Translations under genes and position numbers: made by a program
In this document: one piece after another, positions 53,102-60,459 of the stretch
Position numbering within the stretch: position 1 is the stretch's first letter
Layout of the letters: every line of letters starts with the position of its first letter
The notes under the pieces: generated by a model
What the model saw: only the letters and a program-made list of their open reading frames with translations
What the model was told of the DNA's origin: nothing
Databases searched by the model: none
Source: JAEUOS01 sp965279115
Lineage (GTDB): Bacteria > Pseudomonadota > Gammaproteobacteria > Burkholderiales > JAEUOS01
Assembly (NCBI GenBank): GCA_965279115.1
Contig: OZ257137.1
Coordinates: 4,836,001 to 4,900,000, forward strand
Direction: 5' to 3'
Length of the DNA: 64,000 nt

Positions 53102-54415
53102 TCACGCGGCCTTGATCTTGAATCCGGCGACGTATTTCTTCGGGTCCTTGCCATCCCAGACGACGCCGTCGATCCCCTTGTGGGTGCGCAGGTCGGATTT
53201 CGGTAGACTCACTTTGGCAGCAGTGGCAGCCTGCTTGTAGATGTCGATGCGGTTGACCTGCTTGGCCACTGCCGCGTAGTCCGGGTCGGTCTTGAGCAGG
53301 CCCCAGCGACGGTGCTGGGTCAGGAACCACATGCCGTCCGACAGGTAGGGGTAGTTCACCGAGCCGTCGTTGAAGAACTTCATGTAGTCCGGGTCGTCCC
53401 ACTTCTTGCCGATGCCGTTGTCGTAGCGCCCCAGCATGCGCGCGACGATCACGTCCTTGTCGGTGTTCACGTAGGACTTGTCGGCGACGGTCTCGGCGGT
53501 TTTCTGCCGGTTGGACAAGGAGGCGTCGATCCACCTGCCGGCGTCAAGGATGGCGGCGGTCATGGCACGCGCGGTGTTGGGGTTTTTCTGCACCCATTCC
53601 GCACTGGTACCGAGCACCTTTTCCGGGTGGTCCTTCCAGATCGCCTGGGTGGTTTCGGCCGTGAAGCCGATGCCGTCGACGATGGCGCGGTTGTTCCACG
53701 GCTCGCCCACGCAGTAGCCGTCCATGTTGCCCACGCGCATGTTGGCCACCATTTGCGGGGGCGGCACCGTGATGGACTTGACGTCCTTTTGCGGGTCGAT
53801 GCCATTGGCGGCCAGCCAATAGTAGATCCACATCGCATGGGTGCCGGTGGGGAAGGTATGGGCGAAGGTGTATTCGCGCTTTTCCTTGTCCATCAGTGCC
53901 TTGAGGGAAGCGCCGTCCTTGACCCCCTTTTCGTTGAGCTTTTTCGACAGTGTCACGGCCTGGCCGTTGTGGTTCAGGTTCATGAGCACTGCCATGTCCT
54001 TCTTGGGACCGCCGATGCCCATCTGCACCCCGTAGACCAGACCGTACAGGACATGGGCTGCATCGAGTTCGCCGTTGACCAGCTTGTCGCGCACCGAGGC
54101 CCACGAGGATTCCTTGCTTGGAATGATCTTGATGCCGTACTTCTTGTCGAACTCCATGACGTTCGCCATCACCACAGACGAACAGTCGGTGAGCGGGATG
54201 AAGCCGATCTTGACTTCCTTCTTTTCGGGAGCGTCGCTGCCCTGGGCGTAGACCGCACCGCGGATACCTGGCGTGAGCATGCCCATCAGCGCTGCGCCTG
54301 ATACAAAGCCTGCGGAGCGAACGAAACTGCGGCGCGGCGCATCGGGCGCCTCGAGCGAAGTTTTTTCATGGGCAATGGCGCTCCCGGCGATTTCGGGATT
54401 GACTGGATCGGACAT
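53102..54415 (-). CDS. nrtA: Nitrate/nitrite ABC substrate-binding protein
   Basis: A 437-residue exported protein. After a polar 28-residue lead, a Tat signal (RRSFVRSAGFVSGAALMG) is clear, which separates it from the cytoplasmic sensor NasS. Motifs: IGFIPLTDCSSVVMANVMEF, GIGGPKKDMAVLMNLNHNGQ, THAMWIYYWLAANGIDP and VGNMDGYCVGEPWNNRA, as in NrtA/CmpA. ATG 54415 follows AAAGGAAG. It opens the transport operon, behind the sigma-54 promoter. Confidence 0.92.
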   Translation of the reverse strand: MSDPVNPEIAGSAIAHEKTSLEAPDAPRRSFVRSAGFVSGAALMGMLTPGIRGAVYAQGSDAPEKKEVKIGFIPLTDCSSVVMANVMEFDKKYGIKIIPSKESSWASVRDKLVNGELDAAHVLYGLVYGVQMGIGGPKKDMAVLMNLNHNGQAVTLSKKLNEKGVKDGASLKALMDKEKREYTFAHTFPTGTHAMWIYYWLAANGIDPQKDVKSITVPPPQMVANMRVGNMDGYCVGEPWNNRAIVDGIGFTAETTQAIWKDHPEKVLGTSAEWVQKNPNTARAMTAAILDAGRWIDASLSNRQKTAETVADKSYVNTDKDVIVARMLGRYDNGIGKKWDDPDYMKFFNDGSVNYPYLSDGMWFLTQHRRWGLLKTDPDYAAVAKQVNRIDIYKQAATAAKVSLPKSDLRTHKGIDGVVWDGKDPKKYVAGFKIKAA

Positions 54416-54558
54416 GGCACTTCCTTTCAACGGGCGGTTCAAAAAGGCGTCAGGTAGACCCCGGGGAGGCGCTTGATGCGCACTGCACGGAGAAGCGAAC
54501 GTCCTTGTTCAGGGCCGAACCGCCGTTGGTCCGGTTTGCAACCAGTTGGACAAGTTCT

Positions 54559-54575
54559 TAGCAAGGCCTATGCCA
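54559..54575 (-). promoter_or_regulatory. Sigma-54 promoter of the nrt-globin operon
   Basis: The minus strand reads TGGCATAGGCCTTGCTA, with GG and GC separated by exactly 10 bases, as required for RpoN promoters. The predicted transcript starts near 54549, giving a leader of about 134 bases before nrtA. The leader contains small inverted repeats (GTTC-GGCCCT-GAAC and GCGC-ATCAA-GCGC) that an ANTAR protein might use, but I cannot match them to the known two-hairpin consensus. Confidence 0.75.
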
Positions 54576-54687
54576 CGAGGTTCAGGCCTGGGTTTTCCGG
54601 GGGGCCGACCGGATTCCCGCGAGTGCGGCGGATTCCGGCGCGCGCCGTCCAGATTGAATGACATCGAAGTGCGTTGCAGGTGCGCTC

Positions 54688-54704
54688 CGCACTACTGCGG
54701 TGCA
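54688..54704 (-). promoter_or_regulatory. NtrC-like binding site
   Basis: The minus strand reads TGCACCGCAGTAGTGCG, with GCAC and GTGC separated by 7 bases, the NtrC pattern. It lies about 115 bases upstream of the sigma-54 -24 element, a usual enhancer distance, just after the nasT stop. The same bases can also form a short hairpin (CCGCA/TGCGG). Confidence 0.6.
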
Positions 54705-54712
54705 GCAAAAAA

Positions 54713-55285
54713 TCAGCCGAGGATCTCTGCGGCCGCGATGACCTGGGCGGCGATCTCGCCCAGGCGTCGCTGCTTCTGCATGGCCAGGGAACGCAGCGAT
54801 TTGAATGCCTCTTCTTCACTGAGACCCTTGTGCTTCATCAGGATCCCCTTGGCACGCTCGATGGCGGAACGTTCGGCAAGCTTCATGCGGGTTTCGTCGA
54901 GTTCGGCCACCAGCTTGCGGTGCTCGTCAAAGCGGGCAACCGCCACTTCGACGATGGACTTGATGCGCGAGGCGTCGAGCCCGTCCACGATGTAGGCCGA
55001 TACGCCGGCACGCAGCGCATCGCGGATTCCCGCGCTGCTGTCGTCCTCGACGAACATGACGATCGGCCGTGGCGTGCCGCTGGTGGTGATGGCGATATGC
55101 TCGAGCGTGTCGCGTGTCGGGGAATCCTCGCCGATGATGATGACGTCTGGCTGCAGGCGTTCGACGGCGTCCGGCAGCTCAAGTGCGCTTGCCATATGCA
55201 TCGCGCATTCATGGCCGCCCAGCGCGAGCCCACGAAGGACGGTTTGCGCGCGCTCCATGCTTTCGTCGACGATCAGGACTTTCAT
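54713..55285 (-). CDS. nasT: NasT-like ANTAR antiterminator with altered receiver
   Basis: A 190-residue protein: receiver-like domain (residues 1-120) and C-terminal ANTAR helices (AERSAIERAKGILMKHKGLS, EEEAFKSLRSLAMQ). NasT binds two-hairpin leader RNA and prevents early termination of nitrate genes. At the expected phosphorylation site, where relatives read PDVIIID, this protein reads PDVIIIGED: residue 52 is Gly. Control by phosphorylation is therefore doubtful, as for NasT proteins held by NasS, but no nasS is in the window. A T-run directly after the stop may be part of a terminator. It precedes nrtA by 297 bases. Confidence 0.87.
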   Translation of the reverse strand: MKVLIVDESMERAQTVLRGLALGGHECAMHMASALELPDAVERLQPDVIIIGEDSPTRDTLEHIAITTSGTPRPIVMFVEDDSSAGIRDALRAGVSAYIVDGLDASRIKSIVEVAVARFDEHRKLVAELDETRMKLAERSAIERAKGILMKHKGLSEEEAFKSLRSLAMQKQRRLGEIAAQVIAAAEILG

Positions 55286-55407
55286 GTGGCGGATCCAGGT
55301 GTGCAGTGCATGCGCTTGTTGCCCAAGCGATGTCTCTTGCGTCGCAACAAGCATGCCATGCGAGGCGGGCGTTTCGCCTGCGCAACCCCGGCGCCCGGGA
55401 GGGGGGC

Positions 55408-55435
55408 TTGCAGATTTTTGCCCTTCCTGTATCAT
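55408..55435 (+). promoter_or_regulatory. Probable sigma-70 promoter of the aceE operon
   Basis: TTGCAG (55408-55413) and TATCAT (55430-55435) with 16 bases between. It lies 180 bases before aceE, in the 331-base gap from nasT (55286-55616). That gap also holds an AT-rich patch (55445-55470) unlike the surrounding sequence, and no gene that I can support; I see no PdhR-type palindrome. Confidence 0.55.
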
Positions 55436-55616
55436 CCGCGCCAAAATTAAGTAAGTGTTTAATAAATAATTCGGCAGGCGGTATTTCACCCCCCCGTGTA
55501 TGCCCGAGGTTGCGTGAGCAGTGCAACATGGGCCATGCTTATGCGTGCGGGGTGTGAGTGGCATCGAACGTGGTGGCAACGAACATTCCGGATCAACATC
55601 GAGAGGGACATCGAAG

Positions 55617-58319
55617 ATGGCAGCAGTTCTGAATTTTCCGCAGATAAACAATCCCGCACCGGGCGACGTCGACCCGCTGGAAACCCAGGAATGGGTCGAG
55701 GCGCTGGAAGCGATCCTTTCGCGTGAGGGGCCGGAACGTGCGCACTTCATCCTCGAAGCCCTGATCGCCAAGGCGCGTCGCAGCGGCGCCTACCTGCCGT
55801 ATAGCGCCAACACCGCGTACATCAACACCATCCCGCCCCACATGGAGGCCAAGAGCCCGGGCGACCATGCGCTTGAAGAGCGCATTCGCTCCATCACCCG
55901 CTGGAACGCCATGGTGACGGTGGCCAAGACCAACAAGGGCGAAGGCGACCTGGGCGGCCACATCGCCAGTTTCGCCTCGGTGGGCACGCTCTTCGGCATC
56001 GGCTTCAACCATTTCTGGCATGCGCCCACCGCCGAACATGGCGGCGACCTGATCTATTTCCAGGGACATTGCGCGCCGGGGGTCTATGCGCGCGCCTTCC
56101 TCGAGGGCCGTCTGACCGAGGCGGAGTTGCTCAACTTCCGCCGCGAGGTCGACGGCAAGGGCATTTCCTCCTACCCGCATCCCTGGCTGATGCCGGCGTT
56201 CTGGCAGTTCCCCACCGTTTCCATGGGCCTCGGACCGTTGCAGGCCATCTACCAGGCGCGCTTCCTGAAGTACCTGCATGCGCGCGGACTGGCCGACACC
56301 AGCAACCGCAAGGTGTGGGTGTTCTGCGGCGACGGCGAGATGGACGAGCCGGAGTCCCTCGGCGCCATCGGCATGGCGGTGCGCGAAAAGCTCGACAACC
56401 TGATCTTCGTGGTCAATTGCAACCTGCAGCGCCTTGACGGTCCGGTGCGCGGCAACGGCAAGATCATCCAGGAACTCGAGGCCGATTTCCGCGGCACCGG
56501 CTGGAACGTCATCAAGCTCATCTGGGGCTCCTACTGGGACCCGCTGCTTTCGCGCGACACCAACGGCCTGCTGCAAAAACGCATGGAGGAGGCGGTCGAC
56601 GGCGAATACCAGAACTTCAAGGCCAATGACGGCGCCTATGTGCGCGAGCATTTCTTCGGCAAGTACCCTGAATTGAAGGAGATGGTCTCGCGCTTGTCGG
56701 ATGATGACATCTGGCGCCTTAACCGCGGCGGCCATGACCCGCACAAGATCTACGCGGCCTACCATGCGGCCGTCAACCACAAGGGCCAGCCGACGGTGAT
56801 CCTGGCCAAGACCATCAAGGGCTACGGCCTGGGCAAGCAGGGCCAGGCGAAGAACCCGACCCACCAGTTGAAGAAGCTCGACCTGGAGACCATCCGCGAC
56901 TTCCGCGACCGCTTCAACATTCCGGTGCCGGATGCCAAGCTCGAGGAGCTGCCGTTCTACAAGCCCGCGGAAAGCGACCCGGTGATGCAGTACCTGCACG
57001 AGCGCCGTCGCGCGCTCGGGGGTTACCTGCCGCAGCGGCGCATGAAGGCGGCCGAAACCCTCTCGGTGCCGGGCCTGGAGGCGTTCGACGCGCAATTGAA
57101 GGCCACCGGCGATGGCCGCGAAGTGTCCACCACCATGGCCTTCGTGCGCATCCTCACGCAACTGGTGCGCGACAAGAACATCGGCAAGTATGTCGTGCCC
57201 ATCGTGCCTGACGAGGCGCGCACCTTCGGCATGGAAGGCATGTTCCGGCAGCTCGGCATCTATTCCGCCGAGGGCCAGAAGTACACCCCGGTCGACAAGG
57301 ACCAGGTCATGTACTACCGCGAGGACGCGGCCGGCCAGATCCTGGAAGAGGGCATCAACGAGGCGGGCGCGTTCAGTTCGTGGATGGCGGCCGCCACCTC
57401 GTACTCGAATTCCAACCGCATCATGATCCCGTTCTACATCTACTACTCGATGTTCGGGATGCAGCGGATCGGCGATCTCGCGTGGGCGGCGGGCGACCTG
57501 CGCTCGCGCGGCTTCCTGCTCGGCGCCACAGCCGGGCGTACCACGCTCAACGGCGAGGGGCTGCAGCACGAGGACGGCCATTCGCACCTGTTGAGCGCGA
57601 CCATTCCCAACTGCGTCTCGTACGACCCCACCTACTCGTACGAACTCGCGGTGATCATCCAGGCAGGCTTGAAGCGCATGGTCGAAAACCAGGAGGATGT
57701 GTTCTATTACATCACCCTGATGAACGAGAACTACGAGCATCCGGAACTGCCCAAGGGCGTGGAAGCCGACATCCTCAAGGGGATGTACCAGTTCCGCAAG
57801 GCCCCCGCCAAGGCCAGGAACACGGTGCAGTTGCTCGGCTCCGGCACCATCTTCCGTGAAGTGCTGGCCGGTGCCGAACTGTTGCAGAACGACTGGGGCG
57901 TGGCCTCCGACATCTGGAGCTGCCCGTCGTTCACCGAACTGCGCCGCGACGGCATGGCGGCGGAGCGCTGGAACCTGCTCAACCCGACCGCCAAGGCGCG
58001 TGCTTCACATGTCGAGACGTGTCTTGCCAAGTCCAGTGGTCCGATCATCGCCGCCACCGACTACATGAAGGCGTTTGCCGACGGCATCCGGCCCTTCGTC
58101 CCGAAAGGCCGCAATTTCAAGGCACTGGGCACGGATGGATTCGGGCGCTCGGATACCCGCGAGAAGCTGCGCCATTTCTTCGAGGTGAACCGCTACTTCG
58201 TCGCGATCTCGGCCTTGAAGGCGCTTGCCGAAGACGGTGTGATCGAGGCCAAGGTCGTGGCCGAAGCCATCGCCAAGTACGGCATCGACCCTGCCAAGCC
58301 CGACCCGATGACGGTTTGA
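55617..58319 (+). CDS. aceE: Pyruvate dehydrogenase E1, homodimeric type
   Basis: A 900-residue E1 that decarboxylates pyruvate with thiamine diphosphate and acetylates the E2 lipoyl group. TPP motif GDGEMDEPESLGAIG through VVNCN; other AceE blocks are EGDLGGHIASFASVGTLFGI, NHKGQPTVILAKTIKGYGLG and LNGEGLQHEDGHSHL. The length is normal for the single-chain type. ATG 55617 has AGAGGG about 10 bases upstream. It heads an operon with aceF, the proteasome-like gene and lpdA. Confidence 0.97.
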   Translation: MAAVLNFPQINNPAPGDVDPLETQEWVEALEAILSREGPERAHFILEALIAKARRSGAYLPYSANTAYINTIPPHMEAKSPGDHALEERIRSITRWNAMVTVAKTNKGEGDLGGHIASFASVGTLFGIGFNHFWHAPTAEHGGDLIYFQGHCAPGVYARAFLEGRLTEAELLNFRREVDGKGISSYPHPWLMPAFWQFPTVSMGLGPLQAIYQARFLKYLHARGLADTSNRKVWVFCGDGEMDEPESLGAIGMAVREKLDNLIFVVNCNLQRLDGPVRGNGKIIQELEADFRGTGWNVIKLIWGSYWDPLLSRDTNGLLQKRMEEAVDGEYQNFKANDGAYVREHFFGKYPELKEMVSRLSDDDIWRLNRGGHDPHKIYAAYHAAVNHKGQPTVILAKTIKGYGLGKQGQAKNPTHQLKKLDLETIRDFRDRFNIPVPDAKLEELPFYKPAESDPVMQYLHERRRALGGYLPQRRMKAAETLSVPGLEAFDAQLKATGDGREVSTTMAFVRILTQLVRDKNIGKYVVPIVPDEARTFGMEGMFRQLGIYSAEGQKYTPVDKDQVMYYREDAAGQILEEGINEAGAFSSWMAAATSYSNSNRIMIPFYIYYSMFGMQRIGDLAWAAGDLRSRGFLLGATAGRTTLNGEGLQHEDGHSHLLSATIPNCVSYDPTYSYELAVIIQAGLKRMVENQEDVFYYITLMNENYEHPELPKGVEADILKGMYQFRKAPAKARNTVQLLGSGTIFREVLAGAELLQNDWGVASDIWSCPSFTELRRDGMAAERWNLLNPTAKARASHVETCLAKSSGPIIAATDYMKAFADGIRPFVPKGRNFKALGTDGFGRSDTREKLRHFFEVNRYFVAISALKALAEDGVIEAKVVAEAIAKYGIDPAKPDPMTV

Positions 58320-58440
58320 CGCACAATGCACGGAACCGGCGGCGCCTGACCAGGGCGAGGCTGTTTCCGCGCCCGGAAATGCGCTGCCGGCCCAGGAGCC
58401 GGCGGCGGAGCAATCCTAGACATACCTACAAGAGACAATC

Positions 58441-59760
58441 ATGGCATTGAAGGAAGTTTTCGTTCCCGACATCGGCGATTTCAAGGACGTGCCGATCATT
58501 GAAATGCTGGTCAAGGCCGGCGACACGGTCAAGGCCGAGGAATCGCTGTTCACCGTGGAGTCCGACAAGGCCACCATGGAGATTCCCGCCCCGATTTCCG
58601 GGCTGGTCAAGGAACTCAAGGTCAAGCTGGGCGATGTCGTCAACACCGGCATGCTGATCGCAGTGATCGACGAAGCCGGTGCCGGCGCGGCCCCCGCTGT
58701 TGCGAGCCCGCCCCCGGCGCCCGCTGCGGCGCCGGCCCCGGTGGTTTCGGCTCCTGCGCCGGCGCCCGCACCGGCAGCCCCGCCGGTGCAGAGCGCCGCG
58801 TCGCCGACCGCGACGCTCGCGCCAACCACCACGGCACCCGGCGAGCGCCCGCATGCCTCGCCCTCGGTGCGCAAGTTCGCGCGCGAACTCGGTGTCGATA
58901 TCGCGCGGGTCTCCGGCAACGGGCCCAAGGGCCGCATCCTCCACGAGGACGTGCAGAACTTCGTCAAGCAGGTGATGGCTGGCGCGGCAGCGGCGCCTGC
59001 CGCCGCGCCGGCCGGCGTCGGTTCGGGCTTGAACCTCCTGCCCTGGCCCAAGGTCGACTTCGCCAAGTTCGGCCCGGTCGAATCGGTGCCGATGTCGCGC
59101 ATCAAGAAGATTTCCGGGCAGAACCTGGCGCGCAACTGGGCGATGATCCCGCACGTCACGCAGCATGACGAGGCCGATGTCACCGACCTCGAGGCGTTCC
59201 GCAAGGACACCAACGCCGCGATGGCCAAAGAGGGCGTCAAGCTCACCATGCTGGCCTTCATCATCAAGGCCTCGGTGGCGGCGCTGAAGAAGTATCCGGA
59301 CTTCAATTCCTCGCTCGACGGCGACAACCTGGTGGTCAAGAAGTACTGGAACATCGGCTTCGCCGCCGACACGCCCAACGGCCTGGTGGTCCCGGTGATC
59401 AAGGGTGCCGACCAGAAGGGCATCCTCGACATCGCCGCCGAAATGGGCACGCTGTCGGCGCAGGCGCGCGACGGCAAGTTGAAACCCGCCGACATGCAGG
59501 GTGCGACCTTCACCATCTCGTCACTGGGCGGCATCGGCGGTACGGCGTTCACCCCCATCATCAACGCGCCGGAGGTCGCCATCCTCGGCGTATCGAAGTC
59601 CTCGATCAAGCCGGTTTGGGATGGCAAGGCATTCGTCCCGCGCCTCTTGCTGCCGATGTCACTGTCCTACGACCACCGCGTCATCGACGGCGCCGCCGGC
59701 GCCCGCTTCACCGCCTATCTGGCGCAGCTGCTCACCGACATGCGGCGTACCCTCCTGTAG
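58441..59760 (+). CDS. aceF: Pyruvate dehydrogenase E2 (dihydrolipoamide acetyltransferase)
   Basis: A 439-residue protein with one lipoyl domain (Lys43 in ESDKATMEIP), an Ala/Pro linker (about 80-135), a peripheral subunit-binding domain (SPSVRKFARELGVDIARVSG) and the catalytic domain with SYDHRVIDGAAGARF (His and Asp of HxxxDG). One lipoyl domain, against three in E. coli, is compensated by the extra lipoyl domain on LpdA. A 121-base gap after aceE contains a GC-rich inverted repeat. Confidence 0.96.
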   Translation: MALKEVFVPDIGDFKDVPIIEMLVKAGDTVKAEESLFTVESDKATMEIPAPISGLVKELKVKLGDVVNTGMLIAVIDEAGAGAAPAVASPPPAPAAAPAPVVSAPAPAPAPAAPPVQSAASPTATLAPTTTAPGERPHASPSVRKFARELGVDIARVSGNGPKGRILHEDVQNFVKQVMAGAAAAPAAAPAGVGSGLNLLPWPKVDFAKFGPVESVPMSRIKKISGQNLARNWAMIPHVTQHDEADVTDLEAFRKDTNAAMAKEGVKLTMLAFIIKASVAALKKYPDFNSSLDGDNLVVKKYWNIGFAADTPNGLVVPVIKGADQKGILDIAAEMGTLSAQARDGKLKPADMQGATFTISSLGGIGGTAFTPIINAPEVAILGVSKSSIKPVWDGKAFVPRLLLPMSLSYDHRVIDGAAGARFTAYLAQLLTDMRRTLL

Positions 59761-59796
59761 ACGGGGAGGGCAATTGCAGTTGTGTAGCATTTTCCA

Positions 59797-59830
59797 TGTC
59801 GAATTGACCGGCTTTGCCGGCGATTCGACA
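59797..59830 (+). promoter_or_regulatory. Strong hairpin after aceF
   Basis: Outer arms TGTCGAAT (59797-59804) and ATTCGACA (59823-59830); inner arms CCGGC (59808-59812) and GCCGG (59816-59820) with loop TTT. There is no T-run behind it, so it is more likely an mRNA-processing or stability element than a terminator. It separates aceF from the proteasome-like gene. Confidence 0.6.
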
Positions 59831-59841
59831 TCCATTCAAGC

Positions 59842-59871
59842 CCGGAAAAAGTAGGTTTGCACTTTTTCCGG
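59842..59871 (+). promoter_or_regulatory. Hairpin holding the ribosome-binding site of the BPH-like gene
   Basis: Perfect 11-base arms CCGGAAAAAGT (59842-59852) and ACTTTTTCCGG (59861-59871), loop AGGTTTGC. The best ribosome-binding sequence for the next gene is GGAA at 59870-59873, which begins inside the 3' arm, 8 bases before ATG 59882. Opening of the hairpin, by temperature, a protein or an RNA, would be needed for efficient translation. Confidence 0.65.
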
Positions 59872-59881
59872 AACGGCATTT

Positions 59882-60445
59882 ATGACCACAATCACGGTAG
59901 CAAAAAAGGGCGGCCAGATCGCCATCGCGGCGGACCGCCTCACCACTTTCGGCGACACCCGCATGTCGGCCCGCTACGAGGCCAACCCGAAGATTTTCAA
60001 GGTGCAGGACACCTGGGTCGGCATCGCCGGATCGAGCGCGCATCACAATGTGGTGGAGAACGCGTTCAAGAAGGTCGAAAATCCGAAGTTCGGCAACAAG
60101 ACCGAGATCTTCGAGACCATGGTGCGCCTGCATCCGGCGCTCAAGGAGCATTTCTTCCTGAACCCCAAGGAAGAGGACGACGATCCCTATGAATCCTCCC
60201 AGTACGTGATGCTGCTGGCCAACGCCGGCGGCATCTATGGCGTGTATTCGTATCGCGAGGTGTTCGCCTTCGACCGTTTCTGGGCGATCGGCTCCGGGCG
60301 CGCCTTCGCCCTTGGCGCCATGTACGCGCGCTGGGATCATGCGAAGAGCGGACGCGAGATCGCGCTGGTCGGCGCGGAAGCCGGCTGCGAGTTTGACAAG
60401 AATTCCGCGGGGCCGATTTTGCTCCACACCATCAAGGCAAAGTGA
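59882..60445 (+). CDS. Proteasome-like Ntn-hydrolase (beta-proteobacterial proteasome homologue, BPH)
   Basis: A 187-residue protein beginning MTTITVAKKGGQIAIAADRL. After Met removal the N-terminal Thr1 is the expected nucleophile, Asp17 is in the HslV/20S position, and a Lys (NPKIFKV) fits the Lys33 role after a three-residue insertion. GIAGSSAHHNVVENAF and AIGSGRAFALGAMYA are proteasome-fold blocks. It is longer than HslV and lacks HslU nearby, and shorter than Anbu. BPH proteins form double rings but their biological role is open. It sits between aceF and lpdA, 14 bases from the latter. Confidence 0.82.
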   Translation: MTTITVAKKGGQIAIAADRLTTFGDTRMSARYEANPKIFKVQDTWVGIAGSSAHHNVVENAFKKVENPKFGNKTEIFETMVRLHPALKEHFFLNPKEEDDDPYESSQYVMLLANAGGIYGVYSYREVFAFDRFWAIGSGRAFALGAMYARWDHAKSGREIALVGAEAGCEFDKNSAGPILLHTIKAK

Positions 60446-60459
60446 ACGGGTAGAACATC

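Noticed and set aside
53102..54415. Call as cytoplasmic NasS nitrate sensor beside nasT
   Set aside because: A twin-arginine signal (RRSFVRSAGF) is clear, and permease and ATPase genes follow directly, so it is the transport binding protein.
54416..54549. Firm call of an ANTAR two-hairpin riboregulator in the nrtA leader
   Set aside because: Small inverted repeats exist but their loops do not clearly fit the hexaloop consensus, so only the promoter is annotated.
55593..57740. A 715-codon minus-strand open frame opposite aceE
   Set aside because: AceE on the other strand is unmistakable; the antisense protein has no recognisable motif.
59882..60445. Call as HslV protease subunit
   Set aside because: No hslU is nearby, the protein is longer than usual HslV and the residues around the Lys33 position carry an insertion; BPH fits better.
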